Assembly: GCF_030816965.1 (NCBI RefSeq)
Contig: NZ_JAUSYQ010000002.1
Location: 7,058,001-7,122,000, forward strand
Origin: Streptomyces canus
Lineage (GTDB): Bacteria > Actinomycetota > Actinomycetes > Streptomycetales > Streptomycetaceae
Direction of reading: 5' to 3'
Length of the DNA stretch: 64,000 bases
Shown one piece after another: positions 40,116 through 49,499 of the stretch. The notes beneath the pieces are model-generated. The model searched no databases, was not told the origin of the DNA, and saw only the letters and a program-made list of their open reading frames with translations. Position numbers and translations under genes: made by a program. The first letter of the stretch is position 1; each line of letters begins with the position of its first letter.

Positions 40116-41864
40116 TTACAGCCGTACCCCCTTGAGCACCATGTGCAGCAACAGCCGGTCCTCGCCGTCGTCCAGGTCCAGGCCGGTGAGCTGTTCGACG
40201 CGGGAGAGGCGGTAGTAGAGGGTCTGGCGGTGGATACCCAGTGCGGCGGCGGTGCGGCCGGCCTGGCCCGCGCAGTCGAGGTAGACCTCGGCGGTGCGGG
40301 CGAGTTCGCGGTGGGCAGGGGAGAGGAGGGGGCGTACGGCCGGGTCGTGGGCCGCTGCCGGGGGCAGCGCGGTCAGCAGACGGTACGGGCCGATGCGCGA
40401 CCACTCCGCGACCGGCCCGAACCCGGGTTCGGCGAGCCCGGCACGGGCCGCGGCCGACGCCTCCTGCCAAGCGGCAGCCAGTTCGGCAAGGCCCACACGA
40501 GCGTCGGCGATTCCGGCAGCCACGGCGGCGGGCGTCGGGGTGTCCCGAGTTGCGCCCGGGGCGGGGGTACTGCGCGTCGCGCCGGGGGCTGTGGTGTTCG
40601 GTGTCGCGCCGGGGGCTGCTGTGCCGCTCGGCACGCTGGGGGCTGTGGTGTCCCGTGTCGCGCCGGGGGCTGCGGTGTTCGGTGTCGCGCCGGGGGCTGC
40701 TGTGCCGCTCGGCACGCTGGGGGCTGTGGTGTCCTGTGTCGCGCCGGGGGCTGCGGTGTCCCGCGGTGCGCCGCAGGCTGGCGTGCCGCCCGGCGTGCCC
40801 GGAGCGTCACGGGAGGCCGCGTCCGGCCCCGCCGCACCGCGCCCCGCGCCCGGCGCGCCCTGAACCGGTCCGACGCTGCTGCCGCTTCCCGGCCGGTTGC
40901 CGCTGTTCCGTGCGCCGCCCGGTCCGCTGTCGTCGCCCCTGTGCGCCCTGCCGTCGTCCGGTCCGCTCCCCTTTTTCTCGGCCGGCCGGCCGCCAAATGT
41001 CCCGCTCGACCTGCCTGCGCTCGGCTCGCTGCCGCTGCGACCGGCCCCGCTCCCCGGCTCGCCGTAGGCACCGCCGCCGCTCCCGTCCACACCTCGCGCC
41101 CGCCCCAGCAACCGCCCCGCCGCCGAGCTCGCCGGTGTCAGCGTGTCGGTCGCCCGTAGCCGTACCAGCACCGCCAGGCACTGGCCCGTGACACCCCACG
41201 GCACGGTGCACAACGCCGCCGCGTGCGGGACCGTGCGGGCCGACGGGGCCTCGTCCGGGCCGGTGGACGGCCAGGGGGCGACGCACACCACGGTGTAAGG
41301 ACCGTCGGCGCGGGAGCCCAGCGCCGTGCGCAGGGCCGCCACCGCCATGTCGCCCTGCCAGCCGCGCTCGGCGGTCAGCACCGCCCGCAGCTCCCGGCTC
41401 AGGTCGGCTCCGTGCTGCGCCTCGTCCGCGAGCAGTGCGCCGATACGGGCCGTCACACGCATCGCCGCGTCCAGCTGCCGGTCGGTCGGGCCGGGCTCGG
41501 AGTCCAGGAGCCAGACGTAACCGAGGACGACGCCCCGATGACGTACGGGCAGACAGATCCGCCCGCGATAGACCCCCGCCTCCGGAGTGGGCGGAATCCG
41601 CACCGGCCCGCTCGCCCGGGTGATGCCGAAGCCCTCGAACCACGTCCGGACGGCGGCCGTGGAGCGCCGGGTCAGGATCGAGCGGGCGCGGACGGGGTCC
41701 AGCGCCGACGGATCGAGGTCGCCCTCACTGTCGTACGCACCGAAGGCGATCAGCTCGAAGTCGCGGTTCTCCAGGGTCGCCGGCACCCCCAGGAGCTCCG
41801 AGATCTCGTCGACCAGCTCCTGGTAGTCACCTGCGCGGTGGAAAGATGCGGCATCGGACGTCAC
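40116..41864 (-). CDS. PucR/CdaR-type regulator of the proline catabolism genes
   Basis: 582 residues from the GTG at 41864; a TTG at 41882 is possible. The N-terminal half resembles the sensor part of PucR regulators ([41 protein letters not shown]). The C-terminal helix-turn-helix is typical ([20 protein letters not shown], then [20 protein letters not shown]). Between them, about residues 250-450 is a low-complexity Gly/Ser/Pro/Ala/Thr linker that includes an 81-bp tandem duplication. It is divergent from the proline dehydrogenase and P5C dehydrogenase genes, so it most likely senses proline and activates them. Confidence 0.85.
   Translation of the reverse strand: MTSDAASFHRAGDYQELVDEISELLGVPATLENRDFELIAFGAYDSEGDLDPSALDPVRARSILTRRSTAAVRTWFEGFGITRASGPVRIPPTPEAGVYRGRICLPVRHRGVVLGYVWLLDSEPGPTDRQLDAAMRVTARIGALLADEAQHGADLSRELRAVLTAERGWQGDMAVAALRTALGSRADGPYTVVCVAPWPSTGPDEAPSARTVPHAAALCTVPWGVTGQCLAVLVRLRATDTLTPASSAAGRLLGRARGVDGSGGGAYGEPGSGAGRSGSEPSAGRSSGTFGGRPAEKKGSGPDDGRAHRGDDSGPGGARNSGNRPGSGSSVGPVQGAPGAGRGAAGPDAASRDAPGTPGGTPACGAPRDTAAPGATQDTTAPSVPSGTAAPGATPNTAAPGATRDTTAPSVPSGTAAPGATPNTTAPGATRSTPAPGATRDTPTPAAVAAGIADARVGLAELAAAWQEASAAARAGLAEPGFGPVAEWSRIGPYRLLTALPPAAAHDPAVRPLLSPAHRELARTAEVYLDCAGQAGRTAAALGIHRQTLYYRLSRVEQLTGLDLDDGEDRLLLHMVLKGVRL
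40556..40760. repeat. 81-bp tandem duplication in the PucR linker
   Basis: A block starting TTCGGTGTCGCGCCGGGGGC at 40597 recurs at 40678, an 81-base period (27 codons), with near identity over the whole unit. Shorter related units flank it. The encoded repeat is APGAT-x-(D/N)T-(T/A)APSVPSGTA. Lengths divisible by three keep the gene open. Confidence 0.7.
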
Positions 41865-42009
41865 TCGGGCATTCTCCCGCAATTCCGCGGTCCTTCATAC
41901 ATCTGTCTGAGATCTGCGGCACGGATGCGTGACAGCTGTCGATGGCCGACGATCGGGGGGATCCTTAGATTTCACGGTGGTTCTATCTGCTGGTTTGTGG
42001 AGGTGCCCC

Positions 42010-42936
42010 GTGTTGGGTCCCGTGATTCTCGCCGCGTCGCGCAGCGACCGGATGCGACGCCTGATCTCGGCGGCCCCGGTGACCAAGCGGGTCGTCGACC
42101 GCTTCATCCCGGGCGAGACGGTCGACGAGATCGTGCCGATCGTCCGCGAGCTGACCGACCGCGGTCTGGAGCTGACGATGGACGTGGTCGGCGAGGACAT
42201 CACCACGCCGGAGCAGGCGGAAGCCGCCCGGGACGCCTATCTGGCGCTCATCGAGCGGCTCAAGACACTCGAACTGGGTACCAGGGCCGAGATGTCGGTG
42301 AAGCTGTCGATGTTCGGCCAGGCGCTTCCCGGGGGTCACGAGCTGGCCCTGGCCAACGTCCGGCCGGTCGTCGAGGCTGCCGCCGCCATCGGTACGACCG
42401 TCACGCTCGACGCCGAGGACCACACCACCCTCGACTCGATGTTCGCCATCCACGAGGAGCTGCGGAAGGACTTCCCGCAGACCGGCTGTGTGATCCAGGC
42501 CTACCTCTTCCGCACCGAGGCCGACGCCCGGCGGCTCGCTGGGGCGGGCAGCCGGGTGCGGCTCGTGAAGGGCGCGTACAAGGAGCCCGCCGAGGTCGCC
42601 TACCAGCAGAAACACGAGATCGACAAGGCGTACGTCCGGGTCCTGCGCATCCTGATGGAGGGCGAGGGATACCCGATGGTCGGCTCCCACGACCCGCGTC
42701 TGATCTCCATCGCCCAGGAACTCGCCCGGCAGGCCGGCCGCAAGCCCGACGAGTACGAGTTCCAGATGCTCTACGGCATCCGCGGCGACGAACACCTGCG
42801 GCTCGCCGCCGAGGGTCACCGCATGCGCGTCTACACGGCGTACGGCACCGACTGGTACGGCTACTTCATGCGCCGCCTCGCGGAGAAACCGGCGAACCTG
42901 CGCTTCTTCCTGCGGAGCATGATCAGCAAGGGCTGA
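42010..42936 (+). CDS. Proline dehydrogenase (monofunctional)
   Basis: 308 residues, one PRODH TIM barrel, FAD-dependent, oxidising proline to pyrroline-5-carboxylate and feeding electrons to quinones. Conserved segments include DVVGEDITTPEQA, VKLSMFG, TLDAEDHTTLDSMF, VRLVKGAYKEP and the FAD/substrate motif MRVYTAYGTDWYGYFMRRLAEKP with its Arg pair. The GTG at 42010 has GGAGG six bases upstream. The next gene follows after 39 bases and completes the conversion to glutamate. Confidence 0.95.
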   Translation: MLGPVILAASRSDRMRRLISAAPVTKRVVDRFIPGETVDEIVPIVRELTDRGLELTMDVVGEDITTPEQAEAARDAYLALIERLKTLELGTRAEMSVKLSMFGQALPGGHELALANVRPVVEAAAAIGTTVTLDAEDHTTLDSMFAIHEELRKDFPQTGCVIQAYLFRTEADARRLAGAGSRVRLVKGAYKEPAEVAYQQKHEIDKAYVRVLRILMEGEGYPMVGSHDPRLISIAQELARQAGRKPDEYEFQMLYGIRGDEHLRLAAEGHRMRVYTAYGTDWYGYFMRRLAEKPANLRFFLRSMISKG

Positions 42937-42975
42937 GCCCCAACACCCGCTCAAGTTCAAGGAGTTACGGATCTC

Positions 42976-44607
42976 ATGGACGCTGTGACCCAGGTCCCCA
43001 CCCCCGTCAACGAGCCGGTGCACGGCTACGCCCCCGGCTCGCCCGAGCGGGCCCGGCTGGAGGCCAGGCTCAAGGAGCTGGCCGAGAACCCGGTCGACCT
43101 GCCGATGACCATCGGCGGCGAGAAGCGGCTGGGCGGCGGCGAGGCCTTCCAGGTCGTGCAGCCGCACAACCACAAGGCCGTGCTGGGCACTTACCGCAAC
43201 GCCACCCAGCAGGACGCCCGGGACGCCATCGACGCGGCGCTCGCCGCCGCCCCCGCCTGGCGCGCGATGTCCTTCGACGACCGCGCCGCGATCATCCTGC
43301 GCGCCGCCGAACTGCTCTCCGGCCCCTGGCGCGAGACGCTGGCCGCCTCCACCATGCTCGGCCAGTCCAAGACCGCTCAGCAGGCCGAGATCGACACGCC
43401 CTGCGAGCTGATCGACTTCTGGCGCTTCAACGTCAAGTACGCCCGTGACCTGCTCGCCGAGCAGCCCCCGGCCAACGCCCCCGGCGTCTGGAACCGCCTC
43501 GACCACCGCCCGCTCGAGGGCTTCGTCTACGCCATCACGCCGTTCAACTTCACGGCGATCGCGGGCAACCTGCCGACGGCACCCGCGCTGATGGGCAACG
43601 TCGTGGTCTGGAAGCCGTCCCCGACCCAGACCCACGCCGCCGTGCTGCTCATGCAGCTCCTCGAGGAGGCCGGTCTGCCCAAGGGCGTCATCAACCTCGT
43701 CACCGGCGACGGCATCGAGGTCTCCAAGGTCGCCCTGGAGCACCGGGACCTCGCGGGCATCCACTTCACCGGTTCGACGAAGACCTTCCAGCACCTGTGG
43801 AAGACGGTCGGCGCCAACATCGAGAAGTACCGCACCTATCCGCGCCTGGTCGGCGAGACCGGCGGCAAGGACTTCGTCGTCGCCCATCCGAGCGCCGACC
43901 GCGCGATCCTCAAGACCGCCCTGACCCGCGGTGCCTTCGAGTACCAGGGCCAGAAGTGTTCGGCGACCTCCCGGGCCTACATCCCGGCGTCGATCTGGAA
44001 CAGCGGTTTCCGCGAGGAGTTCGCCGCCGAGGTGGACGGCATCGCCATGGGTGACGTCACCGATCTGTCCAACTTCATCGGCGCGGTCATCGACGAGCGC
44101 GCCTTCGCCAAGAACAAGGCGGCGATCGACCGCGCGCAGTCGGACCCCACCTGCACGATCGTCGCGGGCGGTTCCTACGACGACTCGGTCGGCTGGTTCG
44201 TCCGCCCGACCGTCGTCGAGTGCACGGACCCGGCGAACGAGGTCTTCACCACCGAGTACTTCGGCCCCTTCCTCGCGGTCCACGTCTACGAGGACGACAC
44301 GTACGAGGAGATGCTGACCCAGATGGAGTCGGCGTCCGACTACGCCCTGACCGGCTCGGTCATCGCGAACGACCGCGCGGCGGCCGCGTACACGATGGAG
44401 AAGCTGCGCTACGCCGCCGGCAACTTCTACATCAACGACAAGTCCACCGGCGCCGTCGTCGGCCAGCAGCCCTTCGGCGGCGGCCGCGCCTCCGGCACCA
44501 ACGACAAGGCAGGCGCCCCGCAGAACCTCCAGCGCTGGACCCTGACCCGCGCCATCAAGGAGACCCTGGTCCCGCCCACCGACTACGGATACCCGCACAT
44601 GGGCTGA
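42976..44607 (+). CDS. pruA: L-glutamate gamma-semialdehyde (P5C) dehydrogenase
   Basis: 543 residues of the ALDH superfamily, P5CDH group. The general base Glu294 is in LVGETGGKDFV and the nucleophile Cys328 in YQGQKCSATSRAY. The cofactor region ITPFNFTAIAGNLPTAPALMGN and the C-terminal QQPFGGGRASGTNDKAG that closes on the substrate carboxylate are present. It oxidises glutamate semialdehyde to glutamate with NAD. AAGGAG precedes the ATG. Cotranscribed with proline dehydrogenase; a strong hairpin follows. Confidence 0.96.
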   Translation: MDAVTQVPTPVNEPVHGYAPGSPERARLEARLKELAENPVDLPMTIGGEKRLGGGEAFQVVQPHNHKAVLGTYRNATQQDARDAIDAALAAAPAWRAMSFDDRAAIILRAAELLSGPWRETLAASTMLGQSKTAQQAEIDTPCELIDFWRFNVKYARDLLAEQPPANAPGVWNRLDHRPLEGFVYAITPFNFTAIAGNLPTAPALMGNVVVWKPSPTQTHAAVLLMQLLEEAGLPKGVINLVTGDGIEVSKVALEHRDLAGIHFTGSTKTFQHLWKTVGANIEKYRTYPRLVGETGGKDFVVAHPSADRAILKTALTRGAFEYQGQKCSATSRAYIPASIWNSGFREEFAAEVDGIAMGDVTDLSNFIGAVIDERAFAKNKAAIDRAQSDPTCTIVAGGSYDDSVGWFVRPTVVECTDPANEVFTTEYFGPFLAVHVYEDDTYEEMLTQMESASDYALTGSVIANDRAAAAYTMEKLRYAAGNFYINDKSTGAVVGQQPFGGGRASGTNDKAGAPQNLQRWTLTRAIKETLVPPTDYGYPHMG

Positions 44608-44625
44608 CGGCCCCCGTCAGCCGTT

Positions 44626-44657
44626 GGATGGGGCCGGGCTGTTGCCCGGCCCCATCC
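44626..44657 (+). terminator. Terminator after the proline catabolism genes
   Basis: A perfect 14-bp stem (44626-44639 with 44644-44657) with a four-base loop, 18 bases after the P5C dehydrogenase stop. Confidence 0.75.
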
Positions 44658-44958
44658 GGATGTCGCGATGCTCGGCGACCGGGCTTCCGGGACGCTCAGG
44701 CGTCGACGAAACCGCAGGTCAGTGGCGGGTGATCCATTCCGCCGTCTCAGATAGTAGGAAGTCCGAGTAATTGTGGAGACAGACCGGCCGTCCTCCCTTA
44801 GCTTTGTAGGAGCCGAACGTCTCGCTCGATCAAGCGAATGGCGGTCGTGAGCCGGGCCCCATGCAGGCAACCCCTGCGGCCCGCCGCTCCCCGCCCCTCC
44901 GGCGTCTCGTTGTCCCCTTCCCTGGAATTTCCCTGGAATTCGAAGGAGTCGATTTCTC
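44658..44958. other. 301-base gap before a small ORF
   Basis: No long coding frame stands out. The middle (44750-44840) is less GC-rich than the surroundings, with TAGTAGG and TTAGCTTTGTAGGAG stretches, and may hold a promoter or small RNA. Close to the small gene there is a short direct repeat, CCCTGGAATTT then CCCTGGAATTC (44920-44941). I could not fold it convincingly. Confidence 0.35.
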
Positions 44959-45090
44959 ATGGCCGAGACGACCGCCCGCCGTCGAGTCCGTCACACCTCC
45001 CGGACCAGCGAGTCCGACCGCAAGAACGCCGCCGCAGCCCTGCAGCGCGCCCTCGACCGCCGTGACAACGGCGGCTCGACCGGTCACTGA
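44959..45090 (+). CDS. 43-residue basic protein, function unknown
   Basis: ATG at 44959 with a good GAAGGAG site ten bases upstream. The peptide starts MAETTARRRVRHTSRTSESD, is Arg-rich, has a helical NAAAALQRALDRRD segment, and ends GGSTGH. Third positions are nearly all G/C. The pattern resembles short conserved streptomycete ORFs. No domain and no membrane segment; possibly nucleic-acid or ribosome associated, but that is a guess from charge only. Confidence 0.6.
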   Translation: MAETTARRRVRHTSRTSESDRKNAAAALQRALDRRDNGGSTGH

Positions 45091-45142
45091 CCGACCCCTC
45101 GAAGCCGGGAGCCGCACCCGCACGAGGTGCGGCGCGGGCCCG

Positions 45143-46699
45143 TCAGGCCCCGCGCCGCACCTCGAAACGGTCGACGCGCTCCCCGCTCTGCGCGAGCGCC
45201 GACACCGTCAGCCGCGGCCGCGCCCCGCTCTCCACCTCCACCGAGAGCAGCGAGAATCCGCGGTAGCGCACCCGCGACCACTCCACCGTCTCCTTCCGGG
45301 GCTGCTGGGACTTCGTCCACTGGAAGGTCTCGACGGACTCGTGGTCGTGCACGCGCCCCTCGTAGCTCTCCTTCACGCCCGCCGGGAAGCCGTACAGATC
45401 CCGGCCGCCCCCGCCGGCCGTCACGTACACGATCCCGTCCCGCGTCGGATCCGTGGCGCCGCCGACCGGCACCGGCCGGCCCACCTCGCCGCCGCGGATC
45501 GCGTCCGTCCGCTCGTACACGTGGTTGTGCCCGTTGATCACCAGATCCACCTGGTGCTTCTCGAACAGCGGCAGCCACTCGGCGCGCACCCCGCCGTCGG
45601 AGGCGTGCGAGGACGTCGAGTACGCGCAGTGGTGGAAGTAGACGACGACGAAGTCGATCCCCTTGGCCGCGCGCAGCTCGGCCAGCTTCTCCTCCAGCCA
45701 CTTCGTCTGCTTCCCGCCCGTATGGCCGAAGTTGGCCTGGATCTCGTACGACACGTCGTTCGCGTCCAGGGCCACGACGCCGACGTTGCCGTAGACGAAG
45801 GAGTACACACCCGGCGCCGAGCGCGGGTCGAAGCCGCTGTCCGGGAGGGACCAGCGGGCGAGCTGGCCGCCGTAGCCGTCGGGCGAGTACCAGGCCTCCA
45901 TGTCGTGGTTGCCGGTCGTCACCATCCATGGCACGCTCCGCGCGACCTCCTCGTTCTGCTTGAGGAACAGGTCCCAGAAGCCCGGGTCGTAGCCGTCCGA
46001 CGTCAGGCCCCGGCCGTTGCCGTCGGCGTAGCAGATGTCGCCGGCGTGGAGGTGGAAGGCGGGCTTCTGGCGGAGCAGGAGGTTGTCGTTGGCGGCCGCG
46101 GCGGTGCCGACGCCCTGGTCGCCGAAGGCGGTGAAGACGAACTTCTCGGTGCTCGCCGGGGCCGTACGGAAGCTGCTGATGGTCGAGCGGCGACTCGCGT
46201 CCGCCGGGTCGAAGCCGTCGTGGCCGACGCCGTAGTAGTAGGTCGTGCCGGGGCGTAAGCCGTCCAGGGCCGCGTGCAGGTAGTACTGGTCGAGGGCGAG
46301 ACGTACGCCGGTCTGCCCCGGGGTGTGCAGGTCGCGGAGCTCCGCCTCGATCTTCCGGCTCAGGTCGTCGGGCTTCAGGCCGACGCGGACGTACGGCTTC
46401 TTCACCGCTAGCGGGACCTGCCACGAGATCCGCATCTGCGTCCTGGGGTCGGCGCCGAAGGCGAGATGGCGGCCGAAGGGGGAGACGGCGGAGCCGTGCA
46501 CCGCGGCCGTGGGGGAGGGGGCGGTGGCCGGGCTCGCAGGGCTGTTGCCCGCGCAGCCGGTCAGCAGGCCCCCCGCGATCGCGCCCGCCGTCACCAGCGT
46601 GCGGCGCCGGGACAGCTTCGTCCGCAGGTACTCGTGCTGCTCGGCCATGGTCATCCGGCGCGCGAGCTGGGGCGGAATGCCGAAGTCGGGGAGGTCCAT
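45143..46699 (-). CDS. Purple acid phosphatase-type metallophosphoesterase, Tat lipoprotein
   Basis: 518 residues. After a 27-residue cytoplasmic start comes SRRRTLVTAGAIAGGLLTGC, twin arginines plus a lipobox, so a Tat-exported lipoprotein. A fibronectin-like purple acid phosphatase N-domain (about 75-180) precedes the dimetal core. Core motifs are FGDQG, HAGDICYADG, TTGNHDMEAW, YFHHCAYS and NGHNHVYER, giving the Asp, Asp/Tyr, Asn/His, His and His-x-His ligands. It would release phosphate from organic esters at the cell surface. Codon 148 (46256-46258) is TTA, so translation depends on bldA tRNA. Divergent from leuB. Confidence 0.9.
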   Translation of the reverse strand: MDLPDFGIPPQLARRMTMAEQHEYLRTKLSRRRTLVTAGAIAGGLLTGCAGNSPASPATAPSPTAAVHGSAVSPFGRHLAFGADPRTQMRISWQVPLAVKKPYVRVGLKPDDLSRKIEAELRDLHTPGQTGVRLALDQYYLHAALDGLRPGTTYYYGVGHDGFDPADASRRSTISSFRTAPASTEKFVFTAFGDQGVGTAAAANDNLLLRQKPAFHLHAGDICYADGNGRGLTSDGYDPGFWDLFLKQNEEVARSVPWMVTTGNHDMEAWYSPDGYGGQLARWSLPDSGFDPRSAPGVYSFVYGNVGVVALDANDVSYEIQANFGHTGGKQTKWLEEKLAELRAAKGIDFVVVYFHHCAYSTSSHASDGGVRAEWLPLFEKHQVDLVINGHNHVYERTDAIRGGEVGRPVPVGGATDPTRDGIVYVTAGGGGRDLYGFPAGVKESYEGRVHDHESVETFQWTKSQQPRKETVEWSRVRYRGFSLLSVEVESGARPRLTVSALAQSGERVDRFEVRRGA

Positions 46700-46852
46700 G
46701 GCTGTGAACTTCCCAGCGGGCCCCAACAGCCGCCACACCTCCAGGTGAACGTGAGCCGAAGGACTGACGCCCGTCCGTGCGGGCGCTCCCGTGTCGTGTC
46801 CGTATCGCGGACACACCATGTCATCCCATGGGACGAGGAGTAGGGTTCCCGC

Positions 46853-47896
46853 ATGTCTCGCAGCATCAATCTCGCAGTGATTCCCGGTGACGGCATCGGC
46901 CAGGAGGTCGTGGCCGAAGGTCTGAAGGTCCTCTCCGCCGTCCTTCCGCAGGATGTGAAGCTGGAGACCAAGGACTTCGACTTCGGCGCCCGCCGCTACC
47001 ACGCCACCGGTGAGACCCTCACCGAGGCCGACCTCGACGCGCTGAAGAAGCACGACGCGATCCTGCTGGGCGCCATCGGCGACCCGTCGGTCCCCTCCGG
47101 CGTGCTGGAACGCGGCTTCCTGCTCAAACTCCGCTTCGCCTTCGACCACCACGTGAACCTGCGTCCGTCGAAGCTGCTCCCGGGTGTCGACACGCCCCTC
47201 AAGGGCGAGCCGGCCATCGACTTCGTCGTCGTCCGTGAGGGCACCGAGGGTCCGTACACCGGCAACGGCGGCACCATCCGCAAGGGCACCGAGCACGAGG
47301 TCGCCACCGAGGTCTCCGTGAACACGGCCTTCGGTGTCGAGCGCGTGGTCCGTGACGCCTTCGCCCGCGCCCAGGCCCGCCCGCGCAAGAAGCTCACGCT
47401 GGTCCACAAGAACAACGTGCTGACCTTCGCCGGGCACCTGTGGACGAACATCTTCAACAAGGTGGCCGAGGAGTTCCCCGAGGTCACGACCGACTACATC
47501 CACGTCGACGCGGCCACGATCTACCTGGTCACCGACCCGGCCCGGTTCGACGTGATCGTCACCGACAACCTCTTCGGCGACATCATCACCGACCTCGCCG
47601 CGGCCGTCTCCGGCGGCATCGGCGTCGCCGCGAGCGGAAACATCAACCCGTCCGGCGAGTTCCCCTCGATGTTCGAGCCGGTCCACGGCTCAGCGCCCGA
47701 CATCGCGGGTCAGGGCAAGGCCGACCCCACCGCCACGGTCCTGTCCGTCGCCCTGCTCCTGCGCCACCTCGGCTTCGAGGCCGAGGCCGCCCGCATCGAC
47801 GAGGCGGTCACCGCCGACCTCGCCGAGCGCACCGGCAAGCCCGCCCGCAGCACGTCGGAGATCGGCGACGCGCTCGCCGTACGCGTAGCCGGCTGA
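46853..47896 (+). CDS. leuB: 3-isopropylmalate dehydrogenase
   Basis: 347 residues, the actinobacterial short form. It oxidises and decarboxylates 3-isopropylmalate to 2-ketoisocaproate, the third leucine step. It has [16 protein letters not shown] at the start, [19 protein letters not shown] with the substrate Arg residues, [15 protein letters not shown], the metal Asp region [11 protein letters not shown], and [16 protein letters not shown] for NAD. The ATG is six bases after TAGGGT (46841-46846), suggesting a leaderless mRNA. leuA and leuCD are elsewhere. Confidence 0.95.
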   Translation: MSRSINLAVIPGDGIGQEVVAEGLKVLSAVLPQDVKLETKDFDFGARRYHATGETLTEADLDALKKHDAILLGAIGDPSVPSGVLERGFLLKLRFAFDHHVNLRPSKLLPGVDTPLKGEPAIDFVVVREGTEGPYTGNGGTIRKGTEHEVATEVSVNTAFGVERVVRDAFARAQARPRKKLTLVHKNNVLTFAGHLWTNIFNKVAEEFPEVTTDYIHVDAATIYLVTDPARFDVIVTDNLFGDIITDLAAAVSGGIGVAASGNINPSGEFPSMFEPVHGSAPDIAGQGKADPTATVLSVALLLRHLGFEAEAARIDEAVTADLAERTGKPARSTSEIGDALAVRVAG

Positions 47897-47924
47897 CCGG
47901 GCGCGCCACTCGAAAACCATTCGA

Positions 47925-47956
47925 AGCCGCCGGGTCACTCGCACCCGGCGGCTTTC
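47925..47956 (+). terminator. Terminator after leuB
   Basis: A perfect 11-bp stem (47925-47935 with 47943-47953) with a seven-base loop, then TTT. It separates leuB from ilvE. The following 195 bases contain a GATAAT hexamer at 48033-48038 that may be the ilvE -10 box. Confidence 0.7.
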
Positions 47957-48151
47957 GCATGTCCCCCGCCGGGTGCCACCATCATCCCCCGGGTCGCATT
48001 TCACGCCGTTTCTTCCTCGGCTCCCCGCTTGCGATAATCGAACGCGGAGCCGCGGAGTGAGGGAATGCTCGGACGTCCTAGCACTGGTCACTGACAGTAA
48101 AAGGGCGTGAGCGCGGCCCGTCACTACACAACCGGTGAAGGACAACCACTC

Positions 48152-49240
48152 ATGACGACGCCCACGATCGAGCTCAAGCCCTCCGCCAGTCCGCTCTCCG
48201 CCGCCGAGCGCGAGGCGATCCTGGCCAGTCCCGGGTTCGGCCGCCACTTCACCGACCACATGGTGACGATCAAGTGGACCGAGGGCCGCGGCTGGCACGA
48301 CGCACAGCTCGTCCCGTACGGCCCCATCTCCCTGGATCCCTCCACCCACGTCCTGCACTACGGCCAGGAGATCTTCGAGGGACTGAAGGCCTACCGCCAG
48401 GCCGACGGCTCGGTCGCCGTGTTCCGGCCGGAGGCCAACGCCCGGCGCTTCCGCAACTCCGCCCGCCGGATGGCGATGGCCGAGCTGCCCGAGGAACTTT
48501 TCATCGAGGCCCTCGACGCCCTGATCGGCCAGGACGCCGACTGGGTCCCGCCGCACGGTGGCGAGGAGTCCCTCTACCTGCGGCCCTTCATGTTCGCCAC
48601 GGAGGCCGCGCTCGGCGTCCACCCGGCCAACGAGTACCTCTTCATGCTGATCGCCTCCCCGTCCGGCGCGTACTTCGCCGGCGGGGTCAAGCCGGTCACG
48701 ATCTGGGTCTCCGAGGACTACGTCCGCGCGGTCCCCGGCGGCACCGGCGACGCCAAGACCGGCGGCAACTACGCGGCATCCCTCCTCCCGCAGGCCGAGG
48801 CCGCCGCGAACGGCTGCGACCAGGTCGTCTACCTCGACGCGGTGACCCGCACCAAGGTCGAGGAGTCCGGCTCCATGAACATCGCCTTCGTCTACGGCGA
48901 CCGGATCGTCACGCCGTCGCTCACGGGCTCGATCCTCGAGGGCATCACCCGCGACTCCCTCCTCCAGGTCGCCCGCGACCTCGGTCACACCGCCGAGGAA
49001 GGTGTCGTCACCCTGGACCAGTGGCGCGCCGACGCCGCGTCCGGCGCCCTCACCGAGGTCTTCGCCTGCGGCACCGCCGCGGTCGTCACGCCGATCGGCC
49101 ATGTCAAGACGAAGGCGGACGGCTGGACCCACGGCGACGGCACGCCCGGCGAGGTCACCCTGAAGCTGCGCGAGGCGCTGCTCGGCATCCAGCGCGGTGT
49201 CAGCGAGGACAAGCACGGCTGGATGCACAAGCTGGGCTGA
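48152..49240 (+). CDS. ilvE: Branched-chain amino acid aminotransferase
   Basis: 362 residues, fold-type IV PLP enzyme (long actinobacterial form). [15 protein letters not shown] and the PLP-Lys segment [19 protein letters not shown] are diagnostic. [13 protein letters not shown] and [16 protein letters not shown] bind the cofactor phosphate and substrate, and [14 protein letters not shown] closes the site. It performs the last step to leucine, isoleucine and valine. The ATG at 48152 follows GAAGGA. A hairpin lies about 20 bases after the stop. Confidence 0.96.
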   Translation: MTTPTIELKPSASPLSAAEREAILASPGFGRHFTDHMVTIKWTEGRGWHDAQLVPYGPISLDPSTHVLHYGQEIFEGLKAYRQADGSVAVFRPEANARRFRNSARRMAMAELPEELFIEALDALIGQDADWVPPHGGEESLYLRPFMFATEAALGVHPANEYLFMLIASPSGAYFAGGVKPVTIWVSEDYVRAVPGGTGDAKTGGNYAASLLPQAEAAANGCDQVVYLDAVTRTKVEESGSMNIAFVYGDRIVTPSLTGSILEGITRDSLLQVARDLGHTAEEGVVTLDQWRADAASGALTEVFACGTAAVVTPIGHVKTKADGWTHGDGTPGEVTLKLREALLGIQRGVSEDKHGWMHKLG

Positions 49241-49259
49241 CGAAGCGACCGTTCCACGA

Positions 49260-49285
49260 GCCCGTCCGGACGACGTCCGGGCGGG
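49260..49285 (+). terminator. Hairpin after ilvE
   Basis: 12-base arms 49260-49271 and 49274-49285 pair with one G-T wobble around a very short spacer. The next gene starts 215 bases later, so this likely ends ilvE. Confidence 0.55.
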
Positions 49286-49499
49286 CCCGTCGCATCGACC
49301 GGGCGGCGGCGGACCGGGGGTGATTCTCGGCCACGTGAGGGAGTTCCTCGACGAGAGCCTCCTCGCGGACGCGTGACCTTCCGCCCGGGTTGTACGTAAT
49401 AAGGCCGATTGACCCTGTGGTCGATGGTGCGTTTGCCTCGTGGGGAGCCCTCGGCGCGGGGCCGGGGGTCATGCGTCAACGGGGACCACAGGGGGGAAC

